DNA of 64,000 nucleotides from Pomphorhynchus laevis (lineage: Eukaryota; Acanthocephala; Palaeacanthocephala; Echinorhynchida; Pomphorhynchidae). The notes beneath the pieces were generated by a model. That model was not told where the DNA came from. It saw nothing but the letters and a program-made list of their open reading frames with translations, and ran no database searches. The DNA is taken from contig WNNJ02002420.1 of the NCBI GenBank assembly GCA_012934845.2, positions 62,001 to 126,000 on the forward strand, written 5' to 3'. This document shows, piece after piece, positions 41,391 through 52,058 of this stretch. The first letter of the stretch is position 1. The number at the start of each line of letters is the position of its first letter. Made by a program: the position numbers and the translations under genes.

Positions 41391-44209
41391 AAAAGGATTT
41401 ATTTTTACGTGGCAAATGCGTGCCAGCGACGCTTACACATGACCACAACAAAACAAGACCGTGAATCAGGTGTCGAAAAGGTGTGAACGGAGGAAATGTT
41501 TGAATGTGATAAAGGAGGGGGCGCGGCGGACGTCGAGAGGGAGTTGATTCTAGGCGAGTAAAGCGGCAAAGGGGAAGGATCGGAGACCGTAGTTGTTGGA
41601 GTAATTAGGAACGTGGAGTAAGATGGTATGACTGGAACGAAGCGATAGCGAGGTGGGGCGACTATCGTCTAAGAAAGGAAGGTTGATGAACGATGGGGAG
41701 CCGACAGCGATGAGACGAAAGGTAACGAGAAGAAGGCGGAGTTTGATGCGGATGTGGATGGTGGGCCAGGAGAGTTAAGCAAAATATGTGGATGTGTGGT
41801 CGAAGCGACGGAGACGAAAGAGCACTCGAAAGGCGGTGTTGATTATTCGTTGAAGGGGTAGGATGATGGATTTTGGAGAATTGACGAAAAGGCTAAGGCA
41901 GTAATCGATTTTAGGGAAAGAAGCGATGAAAGAAGAGACATACAAGAACGGAAGTCGATAAGGGGGCGGATACGGCGGAAGTCACGGAGAATTAAGTTAG
42001 ATGAGCGGACCTTGTCACGGACGAAGGGTTTAAGGGAAAGGTGATCATCGAAATGGAAGCCTAAGAAAGTGAGATTGTGGACTATAGGGATGATCGATGA
42101 GGCAAAAGATACAGTGGGAGGAGATATGTTTGGTTTACGGGTTAGGATCCACATTATTATGGACTTTTCGGGGTTTAGAACGAGATGGAGATTGGAGTGC
42201 CTTTGTAGATAGAAGACATATAGTTGGAGGCAGAAATGCCGATATCGTGTATGCGATGTGCGGGTGAACGAGCATAGATGATATGTCATCAGCGTATTGT
42301 ATAACGTTAAAAGAGTAAGGTTTGATAAACGGAGAGAGATCACCAAGCAGAAGAGAGAAAAGCAGCTGATCTAGGATTGAACCTTGAGGGACCCCGCAAA
42401 GTATAGGGATGAGAGGGGAGGATGATGAATTAGAACAGACGCGAAAGGAACGGTCGGATAGATATGAGGTGAACCATGCTACGGAGGAGGAAGAAAAGCC
42501 GTAATCATAACGAAGGCGAGAAAGGAGGACGGAGTGGTCGACAATGTCGAATGCGGAGGAGAGGTCGAGGGAGATGAGAACACTATATATGGCCTTGTCT
42601 CCAGAAATGAGTAAGTCGTTGTATACTTTCATGCAGGCGATTTCTGTGAAGTGATTAGAGCGGAAAGCAGATTGGAAAGGAGGGTACAGATTGGATGAGG
42701 AGAGATAAGCGTTGATGTGTATTAAGATGAGGCGTTCTGAGAGCTTAGAAAGAGTAGGGAGTAGTGAAATGGGGCGATAGCTAGAAGGAAGGGAGTGGTC
42801 GAGCGATTGTTTCTTAAGGATCGATCGAACGATTGCGGATTTCCAGTGTGAAGGGAAGATACGAATGCGGATGGACGAGTTAAACAAGTTTGTGAGAAAT
42901 GGGGATATCGATGAGCATATATATTTTAATATGTGAGTAGGCAGGGGATCGGCAGGTGAGGTTTTGTTGGGCAAGGACATGAGGACAGATGATACTTCTG
43001 TAGGTGAGACAGGGAGAAGATGAAAGAGTTCCGGAAGGATGAGAGTAGACTGGGCAGAGTGGGATAGGATGGAGACCGGGGTGTGAGAGAGCAGCGTGGA
43101 TACTTTAGTCTGGAGAAATGACGAATAATCATTAGCATTGATGTTGCGCGGGGAAGAGGAACAAGCCAGGATTGAGTTAAAAGTATGCCAGAGAGTCTTA
43201 GAGTTGAATGAAGTGATGATTTTATGCTGCCAGAAGGAGTTGCATTTGGTACGTAGTAGGTGGAGATGAGACCGGCGAAGAGCAAGATAGGAATCACGGA
43301 AAGACGGAGTGATCGAGCGGAAATCGCGTCTGAGAGAGCGGTGATAGACTCGAAAAGCATGACGGAGTCGACGCTTTGAGAGTAGGCATTGGATGTCAAA
43401 CCATGGGGCACGGTGCAAGCGACGGTGTGGGTGAGATTTGAAGGGCAAGAGAATATCGAGAGTGGATGTGAGTTTAGAGTCGAAAAGAAAGGCGAGATCG
43501 TTAGGAGATAAATATGTTATTGTGGGTAATGATAGAGACGACTTGAGTAAGGCAGAGCGGAGAAGGGAGAGGTCAAGATTTCTCCAAGGGCGACGTAGGA
43601 TTGTAGGTGTGTGAGGAGGGGTGTGGTTGCGGGCGAGATCAAGGGCGATAAGAAAGTGATCGGATAGACCAGGATCAGAGATGGACAGTGAGGTGTTGGC
43701 AGCAAAATGATCGGGGACAGCGATGATGTCGAGTGCCCCGCCAAGTATATGTGTGGGGGCAGTGGAGATTAGTTTGTAATTGTAGTTGGATAGAATGTTG
43801 ATGAAGCGGATGGAATCTGTGGAAGAGGGGCGGTCTAGGCGGATATTGAAGTCGCCTAGAACGAGTGAAGTAATTGGGGACAAGGAACAATGAGAAAGGA
43901 GGTCAGCGAGTTCGGTAAAAAATAAGGCTGTAGGAGCTTATGAACCAGGACGGTATACAGTGGCGAGATGTAGAGTTATCGGGTTAGAATAAATACAAGT
44001 GAGCAATTCAAAAGAGCAAGGACTGAAAGGGGGATTGATTTTGCGAAGAGACGCGGGGTGACGCGCGAATGCGACGATGCCGCCAGGATTAGAGAATTTA
44101 GAAGGGCATGAGCTGAGGGGTCAGGCGGATTTGACTAGGGAGCAACCGGCAGAGAGTAGACGGCGAATGGAAAGGTCGTCGGAATCTGAGTGCCAGGATT
44201 CGGTGAGGA
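41391..44209 (-). mobile_element. LINE-C copy 2, 5'-truncated
   Basis: Minus strand; nearly identical to 48934-51740 of the full-length copy. The 3' end (41391) has GGCACGCATTTGCCAC and AAATAAATCC next to a T run. It includes the RT and most of the endonuclease; the 5' break is near 44209, inside the APE domain. Close identity to copy 3 points to a recent burst of this subfamily. Confidence 0.88.
42135..43883 (-). pseudogene. LINE-C copy 2 ORF2, long open part
   Basis: 582 open codons from within the endonuclease (VLGDFNIRLD) through SDHFLIALDL, APWFDIQC, SKRRLRHAF, YRPISLLPTLSKL, SAFRSNH, SLDLSSAFDIVDH, CGVPQGSILDQLLF and YADD. YADD is followed by a frame change, and the C-terminal part continues at 42346-41843 in another frame. 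Leu-Asp replaces the usual Leu-Gly after GVPQGSI. Non-functional because of 5' truncation and the frameshift. Confidence 0.85.
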
Positions 44210-44266
44210 TTCTATGAGTGCCAGGATTCTATGCGGCGTTTGTGCAAACACACTCATACGCGACCT

Positions 44267-44520
44267 CGTAAGGCTGCGCAGAGAATAAGGATATCGAGAA
44301 GATTCTAGAGTTGACTTGAAGTAGCTAATGTTCGAGGCGGAGAAGTAAGATGGATATGAGTAGGAGTGACAAGAAAATGATCGGACAAACCAGGATCAGT
44401 AATTGACAAGGAGGTATATTCATTGAAGCATTAGGATGCTTCATCTCGGCGGTACTTTCGACATCATTAGGAATGATGTCGAGAGTTTATTAGCACCTCC
44501 GAGATTATTATATATTAATC
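44267..44520 (-). mobile_element. LINE-C (copy-1 subfamily) scrap with local inversion
   Basis: Matches 1560-1765 of LINE-C copy 1 (GATATCGAGAAG, GATCGGACAAACCAGGATCA). Near 44430-44515 a CTCGGCGGTACTTTCGACATC stretch is mirrored by GATGTCGAGAG...CACCTCCGAG, an imperfect palindrome made by inverting part of the same sequence. Confidence 0.65.
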
Positions 44521-44597
44521 ACTGGTAATAATATCATGTAATAATCATGACAATGTATGTAATAATCTCTAGTTATTTATAATTTTTTAATAGCAAT

Positions 44598-44601
44598 AAA
44601 A
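44598..44601 (-). terminator. Pol III terminator of tRNA-Gly
   Basis: TTTT on the minus strand, 5 bp after the tRNA 3' end; a second longer T run follows near 44590. Confidence 0.75.
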
Positions 44602-44606
44602 GCGCA

Positions 44607-44677
44607 TGCATTGGCCGGGAATCGAACCCGGGTCACCCGCGTGGCAGGCGAGTATTCTACCACTAAACCACCAATGC
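44607..44677 (-). tRNA. trnG-GCC: tRNA-Gly (anticodon GCC)
   Basis: The minus strand reads GCATTGG...CCAATGC+A with a full cloverleaf: 7-bp acceptor stem, D-arm with TGGTTTAGTGGTAGAA (A box), anticodon loop CTGCCAC (anticodon GCC, complement at 44643-44645), and T-arm GGGTTCGATTCCC (B box). It is 71 nt, the usual length for eukaryotic tRNA-Gly. No intron, no encoded CCA. A T run (44601-44598 on minus) just downstream is a Pol III terminator. Confidence 0.97.
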
Positions 44678-44922
44678 GTTGTTTCAGGTAATTTGTAAAA
44701 GTTACAATTTTTAAAATAGCATATAATGGTATCAATTAAAACGAAGAGTCAGGTTGGAATAATTGTTTATTTGAATAATTGAATGCAAAGTACATTAGTA
44801 AAATATTAAAATTCTGTTTTCATATTATATTTTCAGGAATATTGTATCTTAAATAGTTGATATTGATCCATTATTGATAATAATTATTGGAGCTCTATCA
44901 AAGAAAATAGGAAATTATTTTT

Positions 44923-44954
44923 GATATTTCGCTAACTTCTCTTAGGATCTTCAG
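44923..44954 (-). ncRNA. hammerhead-like hairpin motif
   Basis: Minus strand CTGAAGATCCTAAGAGAAGT, then TAGCGAAATATC: CUGANGA and GAAA around a CUAA/UUAG stem. Same family as 9889-9922. Just downstream, AGTAATTTTCTGAAG forms a local inverted repeat with AGAAAATTACT (44951-44998). Confidence 0.3.
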
Positions 44955-45199
44955 AAAATTACTTTAGTAAAATTACTTCAGTAATTTTCTGAAGTTGTTA
45001 ACAGAATCTAAATTTGGGTCACAACGTATTTAATCCAAATATGTACTTAGTACTTATGTAACAAATATTAAGAGCGTATTTGTGACCCGAATACTAACCT
45101 TTTATCTTATAGGTTTTTTATTTAATAACCAAATTTTAAGTTATCAAAGAATTTCAAGCAAAATGAATAACTTTGTCGTTATAGTGTATGCTTTCAATT

Positions 45200-46350
45200 T
45201 TATTCAGTGTTCTGTAAGCGATTCCAGAACTGATGCACCATTGCCAATTTGTAGTCTGTACTTATGCGTTGCATTAGGAAGGAGCCAGCCCGCAGGTCGT
45301 CTACAAATCGGCAAAGCTTTTTGCTGGGCAAACGGAAGAACTTAGATGCTTCCTTTCTCATCGCACCAGGGGTTTCGATAGCTATGAGAATGAAATCCAT
45401 CCCTAGTGCTGAAATTCCATCGTACTTTATTCTCTTTCTGCCTTCAGCTTCCATAGCTACTGATCCGGCTCCTGCTAGAGCTGTTGCCGAGTGACTGGGA
45501 GCTTGCGGGTCCACGCATGTGAAGTCTAAACATGCGAATTTGCTGCAGTCCAATGGGACCATTGTAACGCCATCTGGGCGTTTGCCATCAGATCGGAACA
45601 ACCCTGGAGGTTCTAGACGGCTTGGGATTTGGATCTTTTAAGAGCGTCCAGAATAATTGAATTAAGCAAAGAGTGCCTGTAAAACCTACCTGTGGAACAT
45701 AAACAACTGAGGCCATGAGTACCTAGTGAGTCTATATGGATTCCGCAGCGAAATGTGTCAGGTTGGCAAACAGGGGCTCCGAGATGTAAAGCGCATCCGA
45801 TATGGAATGTATCATAACTCATCCTTGAACTGACTGATATAGCAGGGACTAATTGGAGAAACGCACCTGCACCAGGTACCGCCACACTTATCAGTCGGGA
45901 CTTAGTCATAACGAGGGATTTGTTCGCTGAATCCACATGGAGAGGTGCGTAGAACATAGGAGAGCTTTGGGGCAGATAGGCAATTTCAGAGCAGAAAAAA
46001 TGCTTAATGTTAGCACACCGGACTAAGGTGCTCTTTCATTCGCTCGAAGTCAGACACTTTTGATGAGAGGACATCGTTAATCGCATCTTGATTGCCGATG
46101 CTAGAGCCGGGTAGTGTGGCATCGGCGGGTTCAACTTAAGTGGCGTCGAAAATATTTCCAGATCATGGCTCCACGAAAGCTGTGTCGTAAGATATAACTT
46201 CGCACTCCAGTCCATTCTGTGAAATCCTATATCAGAAACAATACTCTTTATTGTTTCCGAGTCGTATCTTAAATTTTGCGTTGGTTTTCGCCATCTTTCT
46301 TCTAATTTAAATGTTATTACACCGTCGCAATCCTCATTCAAATTCAATTT
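45200..46350 (-). mobile_element. REL-2: C-terminal third with CCHC and restriction-like endonuclease
   Basis: Three minus-strand frames: 46347-46036 (thumb and linker; W..P..NLRYD), 45957-45613 (CQPDTFRCGIHIDSLGTHGL, with C...H...C and RHSLLNSIILDALKRS) and 45601-45200 (RSDGKRPDGVTMVPL, LDFTCVDPQAPSH, KRIKYDGI, FILIAIETPGA, FLMQRIS). RPDG....DFT is the PD-(D/E)XK core of a well-spread REL family. It has frameshifts at the joins, and no RT palm is attached. Confidence 0.82.
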
Positions 46351-46423
46351 ACAAAAATTTAAAATTCAAAGTATTGAAATATTTGAAAAAGTTTACTTTG
46401 AACAGATCAATTGAATTCGGATT

Positions 46424-46615
46424 AAAGTTGCTTTGTTTACAGAATTGATAGTGCAGACATTATAAGGGCAACTAAACCCTTACAATAATTAAAACTTAAG
46501 TATTAATTAACTTTATAGTTAATATAATTGTATTCGAATAGTTTTTTTTATAACAACAGGCTATTTGGAATGAAAGCTAGTTGTTATATTAAAGTTCATA
46601 TTTTATATTATATTA
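46424..46615 (+). repeat. ~190-bp direct repeat, copy 1
   Basis: Matches 47178-47362 with few differences (AAAGTTGCTTTGTTTACAGA through ATGAAAGCTAGTTGTTATAT). The two copies bracket two CR1 scraps. Confidence 0.9.
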
Positions 46616-46675
46616 TATAATATTATATTATATAATATTAATATATAAATTATATTAACATCTCCAGCATCAATA

Positions 46676-46940
46676 TGGATGATCTTCATTCGGGAATAAT
46701 CTCTTCTAATAAACCTGATCATGATTTGTGGAATTTTCTGTTAAATAACCTTCTTGTTCAGCATGCAGCAGCACCAACTAGGATTATGAATGATCAAAGT
46801 TCATTCATAAGTGGATTTAAACTAAATTTAATTTTATCTAAATCATTAACATATGTTCATTACGGATGTTTATGACATTATACATGATGAACCTATAGGA
46901 TTTAGTGATTATTGTGTATTGCTTTCACACTTCTCATAAA
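46676..46940 (+). mobile_element. CR1-type LINE endonuclease scrap
   Basis: DLWNFLLNNLLVQHAAAPTR followed by ILSKSLTYVH and EPIGFSDYCVLLSH, matching the end of the APE domain (compare LAEFLLAELLLIQHINQPT and PLGTSDHCVIS at 59850-60030). Short remnant. Confidence 0.65.
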
Positions 46941-47035
46941 TTCCAAATAGTAATTATTATATGTCGACTTCCAAGGGAGCTGAAGCTCGTAAGGAAGCAT
47001 CACATCGAGAATAAACAAAAACAAAAAAAAACGAA

Positions 47036-47170
47036 AAAAACATCAAGAGTTCACGAGGTCAAGCTTTAGGCGTTCTTTGAATTGCACAGCAGAAGAGCTG
47101 TTAATCACACCAGGTGATAATCCATTTCATCGTTTACAGACGCGATCCATCACTGTCGTGATGATTGTGA
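47036..47170 (-). mobile_element. CR1-type LINE C-terminal scrap
   Basis: Reverse complement of 29690-29815 with few changes (TGATGGATCG, GCAATTCAAAGAACGCC-type). Encodes the NSSSAVQFKERLKLDLV end of the protein. Confidence 0.75.
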
Positions 47171-47177
47171 AATTTTA

Positions 47178-47362
47178 TTAAAGTTGCTTTGTTTACAGAA
47201 TTGATAGTGCGGACATTATAAGGGCAACTAAACCCTTACAATAATTAAAACTTAAGTATTAATTAACTTTATAATTAATATAATTTTATTCGAATAGTTT
47301 TTTATAACAACCGGCTATTTGAAATGAAAGCTAGTTGTTATATTAAAGCTCGAATCTTAATA
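47178..47362 (+). repeat. ~190-bp direct repeat, copy 2
   Basis: Partner of 46424-46615, about 750 bp downstream. No coding capacity. Confidence 0.9.
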
Positions 47363-47797
47363 TATTCATAATCTGTAGAACAACTATTATAATAATAAAC
47401 TTAAACATCCATAGTAATAATTAATTAATAGTTAATGAAAATAGTTCAAATAGTTCGAAAGTCTACAAAAGGATATTTGAAAAAAAAAACTTGTTTTTTT
47501 TTATTTCATTTGATTTTAAAAAACAAATGAAAGCAGATTTTACTTAAACCAAACAAATAAAAGTATTATCTGTTGGCAAGTTCATAAAGTTTATTGAACG
47601 ATTAATATTTTGCACTGATGTGTGGCCTTTTTGATATAAGTAAATAAGATGTGTTTGGCTTACCATTTTTAGCATTTAGAAAGCTGCAATAATTTAACTA
47701 GATCATTTCATGCTCTAGTTAAAGGCTTTATTCAATCAATAATGTCGAACGCATGAATTCGAACATCCTCAGGGTAATTTAAATAAATCAAATCAGC
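47363..47797. other. gene-free AT-rich spacer
   Basis: Nothing recognisable; a poly-A/poly-T pair near 47475-47505. Confidence 0.55.
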
Positions 47798-48292
47798 TAA
47801 CTGAGTCTACGTATTTAATATAATTATAAACTGAACAAAACATAATAATGCTAAATCAAAATTTAATAATTAAATAATAAAATTAATTGTTTTTAGATTT
47901 TCTATAATTTCAATCAAGTTAAAATAAAAAATTGAAATTTAAAATGAACGTCATTTTTATGAATTGACTAATAAATAACAGACGTTGTATCAGAATAAGA
48001 ATTAGAGGTCATCAGGAGGAACTGCTATGCTATCAGGTTTCGGCCCCTAACTCCTCTACCCAACGTAGCAGCTGGGCCAAATACATGCTAATGATGTATT
48101 TCCTCTGATAAAACTATCTAGTATCTTATTCTAATACAAAGTATATTATTTATTATCCATCCATAAAAATTCGCCACTTAAGAGTTTAAATTTATTCTTT
48201 ATATTATTGTGTTGATTAATATATTTTACTATTTTCTGCTTGATGCTATTTTTATAGTAACCTAGTTTAAAATATGAAGTGGCATTTTGCAT
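47798..48292 (-). mobile_element. PLE copy 3 (3' region and RT end)
   Basis: Reverse complement of the 3' part of copies 1 and 2: terminal TCAGCTAACTGAGTCTACG at the low-coordinate end, the structured region (48000-48070), and the RT end (KIVKYINQHNNIKNKFKLL) to about 48260. The junction between the RT stop and the 3' region is the same as in the other two copies. Confidence 0.85.
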
Positions 48293-48339
48293 GAGAAAAT
48301 GTAAAATGCCTCTAGAGTTGCATTTTACATGAGAAACGT

Positions 48340-48927
48340 TGATTTCCGTTTTATGGACGACTTCTGCCATCGGTTCGACGAGGCAGTTATGCGCGCACTT
48401 GGAATAATCACATCAGTTTAACTTTCAATCAAGGCAAAGTATCAAGCTGAACTTCCTCTAAAAATGGGCGGACTCGGTCTGTGAAGTACTCTGAAACACT
48501 GTTCAGCAGCCTTTATAGCAAGCACTCAAGCTGTCGCAACTTCTCTTGATCTGGATGCTAGTACTTTTCCTGGATTTATCACATCAAAAAACGCACTAGA
48601 GGAAGTTTTAACTAAATTCGTTGTGTCGACAGTGCAGGGAAAATTGTCCTCTCTCATTGACTCAGCCATGCTAGATCAGTTAAAATCGAGATCGAGTGAG
48701 GCGGACAAAGCGCGAATACTTTCAGTGTCCTCTCCTTACGCAAATGATTGGCTTCAATGTACACCCAACAAAAGTCTTGGTCTAGCGCTGACCGACAACG
48801 AATTTTCTGTCCTATTACGTTTCTGGCTGGGCATTCCCATTTCTGATGAAATCTACAGGTGCAGTAGGTGTTACCGTTAAGCTGATTGTATGGGCTTCCA
48901 TGCCTTAACATGCTCTTTTGTAGGTTT
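48340..48927 (+). mobile_element. REL-1 copy 5, left part (interrupted by LINE-C)
   Basis: FDEAVMRALGIITS, AELPLKMGGLGL, NDWLQCTPNKSLGLALTDNE, then CSRCYR and FHALTCSFVG. The reading continues across the LINE-C insertion at 53189 as FPGLRHNGIRD. It contains two or three in-frame stops of its own. The left end is at the PLE copy 3 boundary. Confidence 0.85.
48922..48927. repeat. target-site duplication of LINE-C copy 3, left
   Basis: AGGTTT, repeated at 53189-53194. Removing the LINE and one copy restores an uninterrupted REL-1 frame (TCSFVGFPGLRHNGIRD). Confidence 0.8.
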
Positions 48928-49314
48928 AAAAAAACGGATTTATTTTAACGTGGCAAATGCGTGCCAGCGCACGCTTACATGACCACAACAAAACAAAACT
49001 GTGAATCAGGTGTCGAGAAGCTGTGAACGGAGGAGGTGTTTGAATGTGAAAAAGGAGGGGGCGCGGCGGTCGTCGAGAGGGAGTTGATTCCAGGCGAGTG
49101 AGGCGGCGACGAGGAAGGATCGGAGACCGTAGTTGTTGGAGTAATTAGGAACGTGAAGTAAGAGGGTATGACAGGAACGAAGCGATAGCGAGGTGGGGCG
49201 AGTATCGTCTAAGAAAGGAAGGTTGATGAACGATGGGGAGCCGACAGCGATGAGACGAAAGGTAACGAGAAGAAGGCGGAGTTTGATGCGGATGTGGATG
49301 GTGGGCCAGGAGAG

Positions 49315-51904
49315 TTAAGCAAAATATGTGGATGTGTGGTCGAAGCGACGGAGACGAAAGAGCACTCGAACGGCGGTGTTGATTATTCGTTGTAGGGGTA
49401 GGATGATGGATTTTGGAGAATTGGCGAAAAGGCTAAGGCAGTAATCGATTTTAGGGAAAAGAAGCGATGAAAGAAGATACATACAAGAACGGAAGTCGAT
49501 AAGGGGGCGGATACGGCGGATGTCACGAAGAATTAAGCTAGACGAGCGGACCTTGTCACGGACGAAGGGTTTAAGGGAAAGGTGATCATCGAAATGGAAG
49601 CCTAAGAAAGTGAGATTGTGGACTATAGGGATGATCGATGAGGCAAAAGATACAATGGGAGGAGATATGCTTGGTTTACGAGGAAGGATCCACATTATTT
49701 TGGACTTTTCGGCGTTTAGAACGAGATGGAGATTGGAGAGACGTTTGTAGATAGAAGAAAGACAGTTGGAGGCAGAAATGCCGATATCGTGTATGCGATG
49801 TGCGGGTGCATGAGCATAGATTAGAATGTCATCGGCGTATTGCATGACGTTAAAGGAGTAAGGTTTGATAAATGGAGAGAGATCGCCAAGCAAAAGAGAG
49901 AAAAGCAGGGGACCTAGGACTGAACCTTGTGGAACCCCGCAAAAAATAGGGATGGGAGGGGAGGATGATGAATTAGAACAGACGCGAAAGGAACGGTCGG
50001 ATAGATATGAGGCGAACCAAGCTACGGAGGAGGAAGAAAAGCCGTAATCATAACGAAGGCGAGAAAGGAGGACGTAGTGGTCGACAATGTCAAATGCGGA
50101 GGAGAGGTCGAGGGAGATGAGAACACTATATAGAGCCTTGTCTCGAGAAATAAGTAAGTCGTTGTACACTTTTATGCATGCGATTTCTGTCGAGTGATTA
50201 GAGCGGAAAGCGGATTGGAAAGGAGGGTACAGATTGGATGAGGAGAGATAAGCGTTGATTTGTATTAAGATGAGGCGTTCTAAGAGCTTTGAAAGAGTAT
50301 GGAGTAGTGAAATGGGGCGATAGCTAGAAGGAAGGGAGTGGTCGAGCGATTGTTTCTTAAGGATCGGACGAACGATTGCGGATTTCCAGTGTGAAGGGAA
50401 GATACGACTGCGGATGGACGAGTTAAACAAGGTTGTGAGAAATGGGGATATCGATGAGCATATATATTTTTATATGTAAGTAGGCAGGGGATCGGCAGGT
50501 GAGGTTTTGTTGGGCAAGGACATGAGAACAGATGATACTTCTGTAGGTTATACAGGGAGAAGATGAAAGAGTTCCGGAAGGATGAGTGTAGACTGGCAGA
50601 GTGGGATAGGATGGAGACCGGGTGTGAGAGAGCAGCGTGGATACTTTAGTCTGGAGAAATGACGAATAATCATTAGCATTGATGTTGCGCGGGGAAGAGG
50701 AACAAGCCAGGATTGAGTTAAAAGTATGCCAGAGAGTCTTAGAGTTGAATGAAGTGATGATTTTATGCTGCCAGAAGGAGTTGCATTTGGTACGTAGTAG
50801 GTGGAGATGAGACCGGCGAAGAGCAAGATAGGAATCACGGAAAGACGGAGTGATCGAGCGGAAATCGCGTCTGAGAGAGCGGTGATAGACTCGAAAAGCA
50901 TGACGGAGTCGACGCTTTGAGAGTAGGCATTGGATGTCAAACCATGGGGCACGGTGCAAGCGACGGTGTGGGTGAGATTTGAAGGGCAAGAGAATATCGA
51001 GAGTGGATGTGAGTTCAGAGTCGAAAAGAAAGGCGAGATCGTTAGGAGATAAATATGTTATTGTGGGTAATGATAGAGACGACTTGAGTAAGGCAGAGCG
51101 GAGAAGGGAGAGGTCAAGATTTCTCCAAGGGCGACGTAGGATTGTAGGTGTGTGAGGAGGGGTGTGGTTGCGAGCGAGATCAAGGGTGATAAGAAAGTGA
51201 TCGGATAGACCAGGATCAGAGATGGACAGTGAGGTGTTGGCAGCAAAATGATCGGGGACAGCGATGATGTCGAGTGCCCCGCCAAGTATATGTGTGGGGG
51301 CAGTGGAGATTAGTTTGTAATTGTAGTTGGATAGAATGTTGATGAAGCGGATGGAATCTGTGGAAGAGGGGCGGTCTAGGCGGATATTGAAGTCGCCTAG
51401 AACGAGTGAAGGGATTGAGGACAAAGAACAATGAGAAAGGAGGTCAGCGAGTTCGGTAAAAAATAAGGCTGTAGGAGCTGATGAACCAGGACGGTATACA
51501 ATGGCGAGATCTAGAGTGATCGGGTTAGAATAACGACAAGTGAGCAATTCAAAAGAGCAAGGACTGAAAGGGGGATTGATTTTGCGAAGAGACGCGGGGT
51601 GACGCGCGAATGCGACGATGCCGCCATGATTAGAGAATTTAGAAGGGCATGAGCTGAGGGGGCGGGCGGATTCGACTAGGGAGCAACCGGCAGAGAGCAG
51701 ACGGCGAATGGAAAGGTCGTCGGAATCTGAGTGCCAGGATTCGGTGAGGCAGAAGAGATCGATGGATTGCTTGGTGAATAGGTTGAGGATAAGATCGGAT
51801 TTATTGAGAATAGATCTAGTGTTGAGGAGACCGAGGCGGAAACCGTGTGCTGTGGCGAAAGAGACTAGTGGAGAAGACACATAGGAGAGATGGAGCGCCA
51901 TCGA
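49315..51904 (-). pseudogene. LINE-C copy 3 ORF2 (APE + RT)
   Basis: APE: MALHLSYVSSPL start near 51903, LLNTRSILNKSD, FCLTESWHSDSDD, GGIVAFARHP, VLGDFNIRLD, LGGALDIIAV, GLSDHFLITL. RT in the frame 50430-49315: FNSSIRSRIFPSHWKSAIV, YRPISLLHTLSKLLERLIL, SLDLSSAFDIVDH, CGVPQGSVLGPLLFSLLLGD, MQYADDILIY, FLGFHFDDHL. All catalytic RT residues remain. A short shifted stretch between the two parts prevents one continuous protein. Confidence 0.85.
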
Positions 51905-52058
51905 ATTTTTGGACGGGTGTGGACAACTTGAAAATTTCCGTCTATGTTTCGGATGGCGAGTGATGTTTCGCCGTTTTCCTCGCGACGGCGTTTTTCGATG
52001 CGGGCTGAAGAGATTTGAGCGATTTCGGAAGGGGCGCGATCGGAAAAATTCGAGTGGT

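Noticed and set aside
45082-45345. 87-residue plus-strand ORF with a hydrophobic start
   Set aside because: It overlaps antisense to the REL-2 endonuclease fragment and has no recognisable family.
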